This document shows positions 9,145 to 17,591 of a stretch of DNA of 64,000 nt, one piece after another (the stretch's first letter is position 1; every line of letters starts with the position of its first letter). A program made the position numbers and the translations under genes. The notes below the pieces were generated by a model. That model was not told the origin of the DNA and did not search any database. It saw nothing but the letters and a program-made list of their open reading frames with translations. This DNA is from Phycisphaera sp. (GTDB taxonomy: Bacteria > Planctomycetota > Phycisphaerae > Phycisphaerales > UBA1924), in NCBI GenBank assembly GCA_020639255.1, contig JACKGZ010000007.1, forward strand, positions 62,001 to 126,000, given 5' to 3'.

Positions 9145-9217
9145 GAGCCCCTCGCGCAAGCGAGGGGGCTTCGTTGGTGTTCGATCTCATGTGTCCCCTC
9201 GCTTGCGCGAGGGGCTC
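9145..9217. terminator. inverted pair of family A palindromes; likely bidirectional terminator
   Basis: GAGCCCCT..GCGAGGGG (9145-9167) and its exact reverse complement (9195-9217) form a perfect 23-bp inverted repeat, and each arm can fold by itself (CCCCTCGC-TTGC-GCGAGGGG). There is an A-run on one side (9139-9144) and a TTTT on the other (9219-9222). It lies between the convergent DUF6265-like gene and the flotillin gene, the expected place for a two-way terminator. Confidence 0.7.
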
Positions 9218-9220
9218 GTT

Positions 9221-10822
9221 TTATGCCTTCTCGCCGTCGGGCTTTGGCGGTTTCGTGCCCGCGACGCGCCCGAGGTAGCCCGGCAACTCCACGCCCGCCT
9301 GCTCGGCGAGTTCGTGCACGGGCGGGAGCGCACCGATGAGCCCGCTCAGGAAGTTGGCGGTCGAGCCGCCGCCCTTGCCCTCGAGGATCGAGTTGCCCTT
9401 GCCCGAGTCCCAGACCGTGATCTTGTCGATCTTGAGATTCTGGATCGCCTTGACCTGCTCGCGGACGAGCTCGGGCAGCTGCTCGATCATGAGCAGTGTC
9501 GGCGCGACGTTCGGGTTGTCCGCCGCGGCTTCCATGAGCTTGCGGTAGCCCTCGGCCTTCGCCTCCAGCACCTTGCGCACACCCGCGGCCTCGGCCTCGT
9601 ACTTCAGCAGGATCGCGTCCGCCTCACCCTTGGCCTCGCGACGACGCTTCTCGGCCTCGGCCTCCGCGGCGATCTCGATGCGCTGCTTGGCGATCTCCTG
9701 CGGCGCCAGCTCTTCCTTCGCCAATCGCGCCAGCTCCTGCTCGCGCTCGGCCTTCAGGATCGCTTCGAACGCCTCGGCGCTCGCGACGTCCGCTCGGCGC
9801 TTGGCCTCGGCGCGGATCTCGGCGAGCTTCGCGTTCGACTCGGCGATCTGCGCGCGGCTCGTGTTCTCACCCTCGGTCGCGCGGGCCTCGGCCTCGGCGA
9901 CCTGGACACGCTGGCTCTGCTCGGCACGCTTCGAGGCCGCCATCGTCTCGGCCTGACGCTCGGCGATCGCGATGTCCTGGTCGCGTTTGCTCTGAACCTC
10001 GCCCTGGATCGCCTGCGCTTCCAGAGTCGCCACCGCGACACGCTGCTTCTGCTCGGCGGCCTTCTCGCCCTCGGTTGCCTGCGCCTGCTCCTTGGCGACG
10101 CTGACCGTCTTCTCGCGGTTGGCGATCGCCTCGCCCGTGGCGCCGTCGCGGTCGGCCTGCGCGACCTCGACCTTGGCCTTGTTGATCGCGTCGGCCGCGG
10201 CTCGCTGGCCGATCGCCTTGATGTACCCCGACTCGTCCGTGATGTCGCGGATGTTCACGTTGATCAGCTCGAGGCCGATCTTGTTGATCTCCTGCGTCAC
10301 GTTCTCGTTGACGAGGCCCATGAACTTCTCGCGGTCCTTGTTGATCTCCTCGATCGACAGCGTCGCGATCACCAGACGCAGCTGGCCCAGGATGATGTCC
10401 TGCGCCTGCTCACGCACCGCCTGCGGCGGAAGGCCCAGCAGACGCTCGGCGGCGTTGCTCATCAGGACTGTGTCGGTCGAGATGCCGACGGTAAATGTCG
10501 AGGGCACGTTCACGCGGATGTTGTTGAGTGAGAGCGCCCCTTCGAGCGGGATGTCGATGACGAGGGGCTCGAGCGTCATGTACGCGTAGTCTTCGATAAT
10601 GGGCCAGACGAACTGGCCGCCGCCGTGGTAGCACCGGGCGGACTGCTTGCCCCCGCCGCGACCCCAGATCACGAGCACGCGGTTGGACGGGCATCGTCTG
10701 TACCGGCTCGCCAGGAAGACAAGCAGGAAGAGCGCCAGCACGATGCCGATCGCGATGAGCACGAGCGTGAACTTGCCGACCGCCCCCTCCGAGGTCTGCG
10801 CCAGCGTGATGAGATTGATCAT
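9221..10822 (-). CDS. flotillin-like SPFH/band 7 membrane scaffold protein
   Basis: 533 residues from the ATG at 10822; AAGGGGA just upstream favours this over the ATG 15 bases earlier. One transmembrane segment (FTLVLIAIGIVLALFLLVFL), then the SPFH domain (VLVIWGRGGGKQS to LINVNIRDITDESGY), then a long Ala/Glu/Lys/Arg coiled coil (~residues 190-430) and a C-terminal conserved region with TLLMIEQLPELVREQVKAIQ. Flotillins form membrane microdomain scaffolds with NfeD partners; the NfeD gene lies 18 bp upstream in the same direction. Usual FloT/YuaG length. Confidence 0.92.
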   Translation of the reverse strand: MINLITLAQTSEGAVGKFTLVLIAIGIVLALFLLVFLASRYRRCPSNRVLVIWGRGGGKQSARCYHGGGQFVWPIIEDYAYMTLEPLVIDIPLEGALSLNNIRVNVPSTFTVGISTDTVLMSNAAERLLGLPPQAVREQAQDIILGQLRLVIATLSIEEINKDREKFMGLVNENVTQEINKIGLELINVNIRDITDESGYIKAIGQRAAADAINKAKVEVAQADRDGATGEAIANREKTVSVAKEQAQATEGEKAAEQKQRVAVATLEAQAIQGEVQSKRDQDIAIAERQAETMAASKRAEQSQRVQVAEAEARATEGENTSRAQIAESNAKLAEIRAEAKRRADVASAEAFEAILKAEREQELARLAKEELAPQEIAKQRIEIAAEAEAEKRRREAKGEADAILLKYEAEAAGVRKVLEAKAEGYRKLMEAAADNPNVAPTLLMIEQLPELVREQVKAIQNLKIDKITVWDSGKGNSILEGKGGGSTANFLSGLIGALPPVHELAEQAGVELPGYLGRVAGTKPPKPDGEKA

Positions 10823-10840
10823 GGATTCCCCTTGCATGAT

Positions 10841-11431
10841 TTACGAAACCGTCTCGATGGTGAGTGTATTGGTGGTCGCATCGGCCCGCACGACCTTGAT
10901 GCGTGTGTTTGTCGCGATGGGGTCGGCACCCGATTGCACCGCGTTGAACTCGCGCTGACGCGTTCCGAGCACGAGTTTCACCCGCCCCATCCCTTGGCCC
11001 GATGGGGGCACCTGGATGTAGACATCGCCCGAGAGCCCGACGGCCTGCCCGATCGTCACGTTGCCCGAGTTCTGGAGCATCAGCATCTTCCGCATGAGCC
11101 ACATGAGCATCCACGCGAAGACCACGCCCGCGACAACCGCCACGAGCACCGCGCCGGTCATATCCATCCCGAGCAGACGCAGGGCCGCAAAGCCCGACCA
11201 CCCGCTGGCCATGAAGAACGCCGAGAGCGTCTGAAGGCTGAGCACGCCGACCTCGGCGCTGGGCGCATCGCCGTGCCCGATGCCGCCGTCGAAGTCGAGG
11301 TCGGCATCGATCCCGAGGTCGAGATCGCCCCCGAGGCCTCCCATGAAGATCTGGAAAAGGAAATAGACCGTCCCGATGATCGCGGGGACCGTGAACCAGA
11401 TCCCGCCGTTCTCGAAGAGGTTGTCCAGCAT
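10841..11431 (-). CDS. NfeD-like membrane protein, flotillin partner
   Basis: 196 residues from the ATG at 11431 (MLDNLFENG). The layout is an N-terminal hydrophobic segment (WFTVPAIIGTVYFLFQIF), an acidic periplasmic loop (GGDLDLGIDADLDFDGG), further membrane segments (GAVLVAVVAGVVFAWMLMWLM) and a C-terminal OB-fold-like part (IGQAVGLSGDVYIQVPPSGQGMGRVKL). This is the YqfB/YuaF-type NfeD1 arrangement that pairs with flotillin, encoded 18 bp downstream. Probably one operon. Confidence 0.85.
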   Translation of the reverse strand: MLDNLFENGGIWFTVPAIIGTVYFLFQIFMGGLGGDLDLGIDADLDFDGGIGHGDAPSAEVGVLSLQTLSAFFMASGWSGFAALRLLGMDMTGAVLVAVVAGVVFAWMLMWLMRKMLMLQNSGNVTIGQAVGLSGDVYIQVPPSGQGMGRVKLVLGTRQREFNAVQSGADPIATNTRIKVVRADATTNTLTIETVS

Positions 11432-11572
11432 CGCGCACCAAAACCTTTCCCGGCCCAAAGGGGGCAGAACCGGCCGTGACGCGAGTCTATCCGATTGTGG
11501 ATCTCTGCCCCGCGCGAGGTTCTTGGGGAAACACTCGCTGGGATTACAGGGGGCATTCCAGATGGAGCGGCT

Positions 11573-12070
11573 TCAAGTGTTGTTCGGGGTGGATTCTGCA
11601 GGGTGATTCTGTTGCTCAAGAAAGACGAGCACCGAGCGAAACCGGTGGGCTCGAATCTGTTCAAGAGCCTCGGGCGATTTGTCCATCATTGTTCGTATGT
11701 AACACTCGCATTTCAGTCTTGCATCCGCTGGATCACTGAAGTCGAAGGGGCTGAGTCCGAGCGGCTTGCCTCGGACCCGAATCCTCAACAGCAAGTAGCA
11801 CGCCGCAAGCAGAAGGGGCGGAATCCTGATACCCAGTACTTTGGGGACAACAAGAATCAAGAGAGACCGATCCCTGTCCGCGATTTCAAAGTCAAGCTCA
11901 AACCCTCGGCCAACGACCCGAAATGGCACCCAGGTTCTGAGTGGATTATTGAGATAATCCTGCAGGTTGGCTCTTGTGCAAAACTTGAGCTGATAACGGT
12001 CTGCAACTTGGTGCGAGAGATCGCGCGCGGTTTCAAAGATCAGCGTCTCGGCCCAGCGGTCGTCCATCAT
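11573..12070 (-). CDS. hypothetical protein
   Basis: 165 residues, MMDDRWAETLIFETARDLS at the start, with one hydrophobic stretch in the middle (SLLILVVPKVLGIRIPPLLLAACYLLL) that could be a membrane hairpin, and a charged C-terminus. I do not recognise a family. Base composition is closer to even than its neighbours, so it may be a recent acquisition. It is separated from the signalling operon by ~35 bp and could be read through from it. The opposite strand is also open over most of it but has no convincing protein character. Confidence 0.55.
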   Translation of the reverse strand: MMDDRWAETLIFETARDLSHQVADRYQLKFCTRANLQDYLNNPLRTWVPFRVVGRGFELDFEIADRDRSLLILVVPKVLGIRIPPLLLAACYLLLRIRVRGKPLGLSPFDFSDPADARLKCECYIRTMMDKSPEALEQIRAHRFRSVLVFLEQQNHPAESTPNNT

Positions 12071-12105
12071 GTCAATGGATTCTAATCCGACTGGGCGAGA
12101 CCCGT

Positions 12106-13308
12106 TTACGCCGCCAGATCGATGTCGTCCGGCCCGTCGTACTCATCGTAGTCGTAGCTGTCCGGCGCATCGCCGATCGCGCCCCACTTGTGCTTGGGCA
12201 AGTGGCGGTGGTGGACGTGGATGATCCTCGCCAGCTGCCGGCTGAACAGCGCGCTGATTGTGTCGAGCAGTTTGACCGTCTCGCCCGAGAAGTGGTCGTG
12301 GTCGTCGCGGAAGAGCGTCACGACCGCCAGACACTCGTCATTGTGCAGGCAGGGGAACGCGAGCAGCGTCTGCTCGGGCAGCCAGTGGGCGTCGGGGCCC
12401 ATGAGCCGCGCGACGTCGCGCCGCGTGTCGTACTGGTGCACGCCCGGGCGGAGCTCGAAGCGCGGCGCCAGCACCTCGGCGAGGTGGTCCAGCAGCGCAT
12501 CGACGCTGGCCTTGGGGATGTCGGCGTTCACGTACGCGCCCAGGCTGAACTCGCTGCCCGAGGCGGGAAGGAAGATCGCCGCGTTCGTCGGCCCTGTCTT
12601 GGCGAGCACGTATTCGAGTACCACACGCAGCAGCGACTCGATCTCGAGCTCCTGCCTGATGATGCCGTTGAACTCGCCGCAGATCGAGAGCTTGTCAATC
12701 TCACCCGAGAGCTCGCGGTAGGCGTCGACGAGGTCGTTGCACATGTCCGAGACCTGGTTCGTCACCTCGTGTCGGGCGCTGTTGAGCTTCTTGCACACCG
12801 ACCGCAGGCGGAGGGCGCGTTCTTCGCGCTGGCGAGCCACGCGTGAGCGTTCGAGCGCCGAGCGCATCGCGGCGGCGGCCATGTCTTGGCCCTGTTCGGC
12901 GCTGATGATGTCCACCGCGCCGCAGCGCATCGCCGACACCGCATCGTCGAGTGTTGCGTGTTCGCACACCATCACACACGCGATCGATGGCGAGCTGATC
13001 GAGAGCTGACGGATGAATTCCTGTGCTCCTGGGGTTTCCTGATGCAAAACGATGAGGTCGATCCGCGGACGCTCGGTCTGGCTGAGGCGCAGCCGCGCGT
13101 CGTCGACGGTGTACTGGCACTCCATCGGGATCTCGAGTTCACCGAGCGACGGGCCCACGAGCATCGCGGTGGCGTCGGTCTCGCTGACCACGAGCGCCCG
13201 GGCGCTCGCGTGGCGGACGTCGGGTATCGCGGGGATGCTCTGACGCCGCGCCCTGGTTCGGCCGCGACCACCGGCATCCTCTCCCTTGTTGCGCCTGATC
13301 CCGCCCAT
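12106..13308 (-). CDS. pseudo-receiver plus GAF-domain signalling protein
   Basis: 400 residues. Residues ~37-160 have a receiver fold (ARALVVSETDATAML ... RIDLIVLHQETPG ... CVMVCEHATLDDAVSAMRCGAVDIISAEQ), but the phospho-acceptor Asp is replaced by His in LIVLHQETPG, the acidic pair is reduced, and the conserved Lys is missing, so it should not be phosphorylated. A helical linker (ALERSRVARQREERALRLRSVCKKL) leads to a GAF domain (~220-365, with LLRVVLEYVLAKTGPTNAAIFLP and LLAFPCLHNDECLAVVTLFRD). The C-terminus is acidic. Third gene of a signalling operon, 27 bp after the kinase. Confidence 0.75.
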   Translation of the reverse strand: MGGIRRNKGEDAGGRGRTRARRQSIPAIPDVRHASARALVVSETDATAMLVGPSLGELEIPMECQYTVDDARLRLSQTERPRIDLIVLHQETPGAQEFIRQLSISSPSIACVMVCEHATLDDAVSAMRCGAVDIISAEQGQDMAAAAMRSALERSRVARQREERALRLRSVCKKLNSARHEVTNQVSDMCNDLVDAYRELSGEIDKLSICGEFNGIIRQELEIESLLRVVLEYVLAKTGPTNAAIFLPASGSEFSLGAYVNADIPKASVDALLDHLAEVLAPRFELRPGVHQYDTRRDVARLMGPDAHWLPEQTLLAFPCLHNDECLAVVTLFRDDHDHFSGETVKLLDTISALFSRQLARIIHVHHRHLPKHKWGAIGDAPDSYDYDEYDGPDDIDLAA

Positions 13309-13335
13309 CGCTCCGCTTCCCCCGAACCGCGCCTC

Positions 13336-15627
13336 TTACGCGGCCTTGCTCGTCTCTCGTTCCAGCTCCGGTGCCCGCCAGGTCGGCAGCATCAAGAGCG
13401 CCCTCGTCCCGATGCCCTCCCGCGATGAGAGCGACACCGATCCCCCCATGAGCTCGACCAGGCGTCTCGCCCGGAAGAGTCCCAGCCCCGTCTGTCGGCC
13501 CGCCGGTTTCTCGCTGAAGAACGGATCGAACGCGTGATCCAGCGTCTTCTGCGGCATCCCCGAGCCGTGGTCCTTGATCATGACCAGCAGTCGGTCATCG
13601 AGTTGATCGATTTGAACGCGGATCTCGATAATTTCCGTGGTTCCCGATTCTGCGGCGTTGGCGATGAGCTCAATGAGCGCACTGCGAAGGAGTTGCGGAT
13701 CGAGCAGCGCCACCGGCATGCCGGGAGGAATCGAGATCCGCGAGGCGCAGTTCATGCGCGTCCGCTCGCGTGTGGCGACAACCGCTTCGTTGATGATGCC
13801 CTGGATCGAGCAGCGCTCCATCTCGGGCTCGGGCGGATCCGCGATCAGATTCATGCTCGAGATCAGGTCGCTGATTTCTTGAGCCGCGACGCCCATTTTC
13901 TCGGCCAGCTTCCGCAGCTCGCTGTCGGCGACGCGCGAGCGGAGCACCTGGGCGTAGCCCTTGATCACCGTCAGCGGGTTGTTCATCTCGTGGGCCGCGC
14001 CCGCGGTCATCACGCCGAGCCTGGCCATCGACTGTGTCTCTGCGAGCTTGGCCTGCGTCTCGGCAAGGTCGCGGTGGCGGTCTGCCAGTTCGTCCGAGAG
14101 CTTGCGTGCAAACTCGTGACGCAGCGCCGAAGCGACCGCCGAGCCCCAGACCGAGAGCACGGCTCGCCTTTGCACCGAGCTCGGGATCGCCCGCTCGAAG
14201 TCTTTCTCAACGAAAAGCAACGCACACTGCGCGGGGCGGTCCTCCGCGTCCTCGCCCGTGATCAAGGGCAGGATGCGGATCTGATCCATCTCCACGTTCT
14301 CGGTTGCGTACTGCGCCAAGAAGCCCATGATCTTGATGCCGCTGGTCAGCGCTTGCGACGGATCGGTCAGCATCGTGAGCGAAGCGCGCCTTCCGGGCTC
14401 CAGGATCGGCGCCGCGAGCACTTCCGAGCGCACAAGCGTGCCCGTCTCCGTGAACCGGAACATCCGCCACTGCTCGCCGCGCTCGGACTGCGTCACGATC
14501 GTAAAGAGTTCGCCCCCGATCAGATCCGCAGCGGACCGCGCGATCTGCGCCATCGCACCCGCGAGCCCCGCGCTCGTCCGGCTTTTCTCGCAGAAATCGC
14601 CGATCGTGTCGAGGATTTTCTTCTGCTGCGAGCCGTGATCGCTGCGGTTGGCGAGCGAGCGGTTGAGCGAGGCGAGCCTCGCGTTGGCGCGCGTCACGGA
14701 TTCGAGCAAGACCTCGACGGGCGAGATCTCGTCCATACCCAGCGCGCCGCAGCGCTCGGCCACGCGCTCGTGCACGCGCGTGGCCACGCTCTCGATCGCG
14801 GCCTCGTCGAGCCCGAACCCGCGGGCGATCTCGCCCACGTCCGGCGCCTGCGCAAAGTCGCCAAACCAGCCGAGGTTCATGCGGCGGCACAGCGCCCGAG
14901 CGCACGCGACGATCCCGATCAGCTTGCGGTGCTGCAGGTCCGGCACACTCTCGGCGGGCATGTCGTACAGCCACGCCACGTCCTGCATCATCAGCGGCAA
15001 GCCCCAGTGCTCGGCGAGCCTCCGGCCCGCGGCCTGGTGATCCAGCCCGATCAGCTCACGCTCGAGCCTGGCTGAGTCCACGCCGCGCTGCTCGGCGATC
15101 CGCAAGACCTTGCCGTAGCTCCCGGGCAACGCCAGGTTCAACGCCGAGCGACCGATGCCGTGCAGAAGCCCGGCCGTGAACGCGGTCTCCGATCGCACCT
15201 TGGGCAGCCGGAGCGCCTGCGCGATCAGCTCGCTCGCCGAGGCGACCGAGATGCACGCCCGCCAGTGGCCCTGGCCGTCGAATCCGACCGTCGACACGTC
15301 GCTCTCGGCGCCCGACATCAGGCTGTACACCTCGACACTCAGCACCGCCGACTGGATCGCTTCGAGTCCGACGAGCGTGACGGCGTGCTGCACGTTCGTG
15401 ACAGTCTCACTCACGCCGCGGTCGGAACGCCGACACAGCGAGAGCACCTTGCCCGTGAGCGAAGGGTCCGTCTCGATCAGTGCCGAAAGCTCGGCGATAT
15501 CGACGTCGTCGTTCGTCGCGGCATCGAGCAGTTTTTGGGCGATCGGCGACAGAGTGGGCAGCTGATCGATCCGCTCGAGGATCAGCTCCACCTTCTGCGA
15601 ACCGCCTTGGGACTGCGAGCCTTCCAT
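13336..15627 (-). CDS. HDOD-GAF-histidine kinase sensor protein
   Basis: 763 residues. N-terminal HDOD domain (~18-215: LSPIAQKLLDAATNDDVDIAELSALIETDPSLTGKVLSL, later ELIGLDHQAAGRRLAEHWGLP). A GAF-like region lies at ~340-490. Then comes a histidine kinase: H-box AAHEMNNPLTVIKGY with the phospho-accepting His, N-box LIELIANAAES, G1 KDHGSGMP, F-box DPFFSEKP and G2 GLGLFRARRLVELMGG. Transmembrane segments are absent, so it is cytoplasmic. The fusion of HDOD to a complete kinase is uncommon. 12 bp after the response regulator; the two are the obvious phosphotransfer pair. Confidence 0.88.
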   Translation of the reverse strand: MEGSQSQGGSQKVELILERIDQLPTLSPIAQKLLDAATNDDVDIAELSALIETDPSLTGKVLSLCRRSDRGVSETVTNVQHAVTLVGLEAIQSAVLSVEVYSLMSGAESDVSTVGFDGQGHWRACISVASASELIAQALRLPKVRSETAFTAGLLHGIGRSALNLALPGSYGKVLRIAEQRGVDSARLERELIGLDHQAAGRRLAEHWGLPLMMQDVAWLYDMPAESVPDLQHRKLIGIVACARALCRRMNLGWFGDFAQAPDVGEIARGFGLDEAAIESVATRVHERVAERCGALGMDEISPVEVLLESVTRANARLASLNRSLANRSDHGSQQKKILDTIGDFCEKSRTSAGLAGAMAQIARSAADLIGGELFTIVTQSERGEQWRMFRFTETGTLVRSEVLAAPILEPGRRASLTMLTDPSQALTSGIKIMGFLAQYATENVEMDQIRILPLITGEDAEDRPAQCALLFVEKDFERAIPSSVQRRAVLSVWGSAVASALRHEFARKLSDELADRHRDLAETQAKLAETQSMARLGVMTAGAAHEMNNPLTVIKGYAQVLRSRVADSELRKLAEKMGVAAQEISDLISSMNLIADPPEPEMERCSIQGIINEAVVATRERTRMNCASRISIPPGMPVALLDPQLLRSALIELIANAAESGTTEIIEIRVQIDQLDDRLLVMIKDHGSGMPQKTLDHAFDPFFSEKPAGRQTGLGLFRARRLVELMGGSVSLSSREGIGTRALLMLPTWRAPELERETSKAA

Positions 15628-15639
15628 GGATGCTCCGCG

Positions 15640-16266
15640 TCAGTGGCTCACGCCGTTGTCGCGCGTGCGTGATTCCATCCCGAGAAGACCTTCTACTGTG
15701 TCCATGAGATTCGAGACGTCGAAGGGCTTCTTGATGAACCCGTCGGCACCCGCATCGATCAGCCTGTCCGCCTCGGCGCGATCGATCACGCCAGAGATGA
15801 ACACAACCTTGATCCCGTTGAGCTCGTCCGTCGAACGGATGCGTTTGCAGACCTCGTTGCCGTTGATGTCCGGCAGCTTGTAGTCGAGCAGGATCAGGTT
15901 GGGCTTGAAGCTCGCGGTGAGGAGCCCAGCGTCGTAGCCCGTGCCGCACGACTCGATCTCGAAGCGCGCGTCATCGCCCAGGATGTCGCCGAGCAGCTCG
16001 AGGATCTCCGGGTCGTCGTCCACGCACAGGATGCGCTTCGTGCCGCCCTCGATGAGATCGAGCGGGATGTCGTTGGCGTTCATGAAGCGGATGAGCTCTT
16101 CACGCGGGATCCGCCTGAACTTCGAGCCCGGCACGCGGAAGCCCGTGAGCCGACCCGAGTCGAAGCAGCGGATGATGGTCTGCTGGCTGACCTTGCAGAC
16201 CTGCGCCGCTTCGCCGGTGGTGAAGATTTTCTTGCGACCGAAGTCGGTCGGAGGTGTCTCGGCCAT
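15640..16266 (-). CDS. response regulator with N-terminal excisionase/MerR-like HTH
   Basis: 208 residues. Residues ~10-70 are a helix-turn-helix of the excisionase type (FTTGEAAQVCKVSQQTIIRCFDSGRLTGFRVPGSKFRRIPREEL). Residues ~78-195 are an intact receiver: acidic CVDDD, phospho-acceptor in LILLDYKLPD, a Ser in VVFISG, and Lys in FIKKPF. The order HTH then receiver is the reverse of common response regulators. First gene of the signalling operon; the kinase starts 12 bp downstream. Likely a DNA-binding output of that kinase (inference). Confidence 0.87.
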   Translation of the reverse strand: MAETPPTDFGRKKIFTTGEAAQVCKVSQQTIIRCFDSGRLTGFRVPGSKFRRIPREELIRFMNANDIPLDLIEGGTKRILCVDDDPEILELLGDILGDDARFEIESCGTGYDAGLLTASFKPNLILLDYKLPDINGNEVCKRIRSTDELNGIKVVFISGVIDRAEADRLIDAGADGFIKKPFDVSNLMDTVEGLLGMESRTRDNGVSH

Positions 16267-16381
16267 GGGAGGACCCTCTGCATGCAGAATCCGACCGCAT
16301 CCGTGCAGTCAGCGCCACAAACGTTGGTCGGTTCCCAGGTTGCCTAACTTCACGCCGAGTCCGGCACGATACTTCGAATCG

Positions 16382-17077
16382 TCAAGTTGTGCCCGGTTTA
16401 GGGTGGATCTGACGCCACTTCGTGACCGCTTCGGCTTCTCGTCCGTACTCGGGTATCAGCCGCCCCACGGGGATAGCCCTGAGACGTGGTGCGAGCATCA
16501 GACAGGCTTCCGCCGAGAACACCGGCTCGTCGATGCGGATCCCGAGTCGAGTGCAGGTCTCCCCAAACGACGCCGGGAGATATCTGTCGCCGAGCAAGAG
16601 CGCGACGCCGAGCTGTTCGATTTCGTCGGCTCCGATGACCCGCCCGGGCACCGATTCAGTGCAATCAACGCCGAAAGCAGTCACGTAGCTCGTGTCATTC
16701 TTCGAGGCCAACGCCACAGCGAACGCCCCGGTCGGTGATACGCCATGTGCCGCGACCCACGCCGAGGGCACGCCGTAGAGCTTGGCGCCTGAAGCGAGGG
16801 CGATCATGTTCGCCGCCGCGGTCGCGATGCGGAGCCCCGTGTACCCGCCGGGTCCGATCGAGCAGACCACACGGTCAAGGTCGGTCGGCTTGTGCCCTTC
16901 GCGCTGCATCAGCGTCTGGATCGCCGGCATGAGGAGGTCGTCGTGGCGTTCGCCCGCGCCGATGGGCTCTTCGGCGATCAGTTCCACCCGGTCGGCATGC
17001 ACCCACCCGAGTGCGACGCCTGGCACACCACCCGAAGAGGGGTTGCTTGTCTCGATGGCCAGTGTCAGCTCAGCCAT
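16382..17077 (-). CDS. tsaB: tRNA threonylcarbamoyladenosine biosynthesis protein TsaB
   Basis: 231 residues from the ATG at 17077 (MAELTLAIETSNPSSGGV). Partner of TsaD/TsaE in making t6A37 in ANN-decoding tRNAs. The ASKHA-type N-terminus (LAIETSN), RHDDLLMPAIQTLM, and the family motif VCSIGPGGYTGLRIA are visible. The start overlaps the arfB stop by 8 bp, so the two are translationally coupled. A longer in-frame extension upstream is only the antisense-like Arg-rich reading inside arfB and is not used. Full-length. Confidence 0.9.
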   Translation of the reverse strand: MAELTLAIETSNPSSGGVPGVALGWVHADRVELIAEEPIGAGERHDDLLMPAIQTLMQREGHKPTDLDRVVCSIGPGGYTGLRIATAAANMIALASGAKLYGVPSAWVAAHGVSPTGAFAVALASKNDTSYVTAFGVDCTESVPGRVIGADEIEQLGVALLLGDRYLPASFGETCTRLGIRIDEPVFSAEACLMLAPRLRAIPVGRLIPEYGREAEAVTKWRQIHPKPGTT

Positions 17078-17534
17078 CGTCGTCGCTCTTTCTGCGGGTC
17101 TTGCGTTCCGAGCGAATCCGCTTCTCCTTGAGGCGGCGTTCGACCGAGCCGCGCGTCGGCTTGGTCTTCTTGCGTGGCTTCGGGGCGACGAGCGACCGCG
17201 CAACCAGTTCCTTCAGCCGATCGAGGCACTCCTCGCGGTTGGCCCGCTGGCTGCGAGTGGTGTCGCAGACGATGACCAGGTCGCCCTCGTCGGTGATCAG
17301 TGATCCGGCGAGCGTCCGCAGCCGTCGCTCGGCGGCGGGCCGGAGCGGCAGATCCTCCACCCGCACCCTGAGCCGGGCCTTGGTCGATCGCCGGTTGACG
17401 TTCTGCCCACCCGGGCCCGAGCTGGAGACGAACGTGAACTCGAGCGCCGACTCGGGCACGCTCACCCCGGCCGCCAGGCGGATCTCGCCGGACGGGTGCT
17501 CATCGGGATCGGGCTGTTTCGGCGTCGGTGTCAC
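17070..17534 (-). CDS. arfB: ArfB-type peptidyl-tRNA hydrolase (ribosome rescue)
   Basis: 154 residues. A codon-independent release factor that hydrolyses peptidyl-tRNA on stalled ribosomes. The GGQ catalytic motif is at residues 42-44 in SSSGPGGQNVNR, followed by a RLRVRVEDLPL segment, and the tail (KPRKKTKPTRGSVERRLKEKRIRSERKTRR) is strongly basic, as required for ArfB to sit in the mRNA entry channel. No stop-codon recognition domain is present, which separates it from RF1/RF2. Overlaps tsaB downstream. Confidence 0.93.
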   Translation of the reverse strand: MTPTPKQPDPDEHPSGEIRLAAGVSVPESALEFTFVSSSGPGGQNVNRRSTKARLRVRVEDLPLRPAAERRLRTLAGSLITDEGDLVIVCDTTRSQRANREECLDRLKELVARSLVAPKPRKKTKPTRGSVERRLKEKRIRSERKTRRKSDDDG

Positions 17535-17591
17535 ACGCGGGCTCCGTGGGCACGGTACGCTTGCCGGTTCACAGAAGGGAGCGTGCCCCGG

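Noticed and set aside
11495..12085. Plus-strand open frame over the hypothetical gene at 11573-12070.
   Set aside because: No domain or signal; the minus-strand reading has a plausible membrane segment and better codon pattern, though confidence is modest for both.
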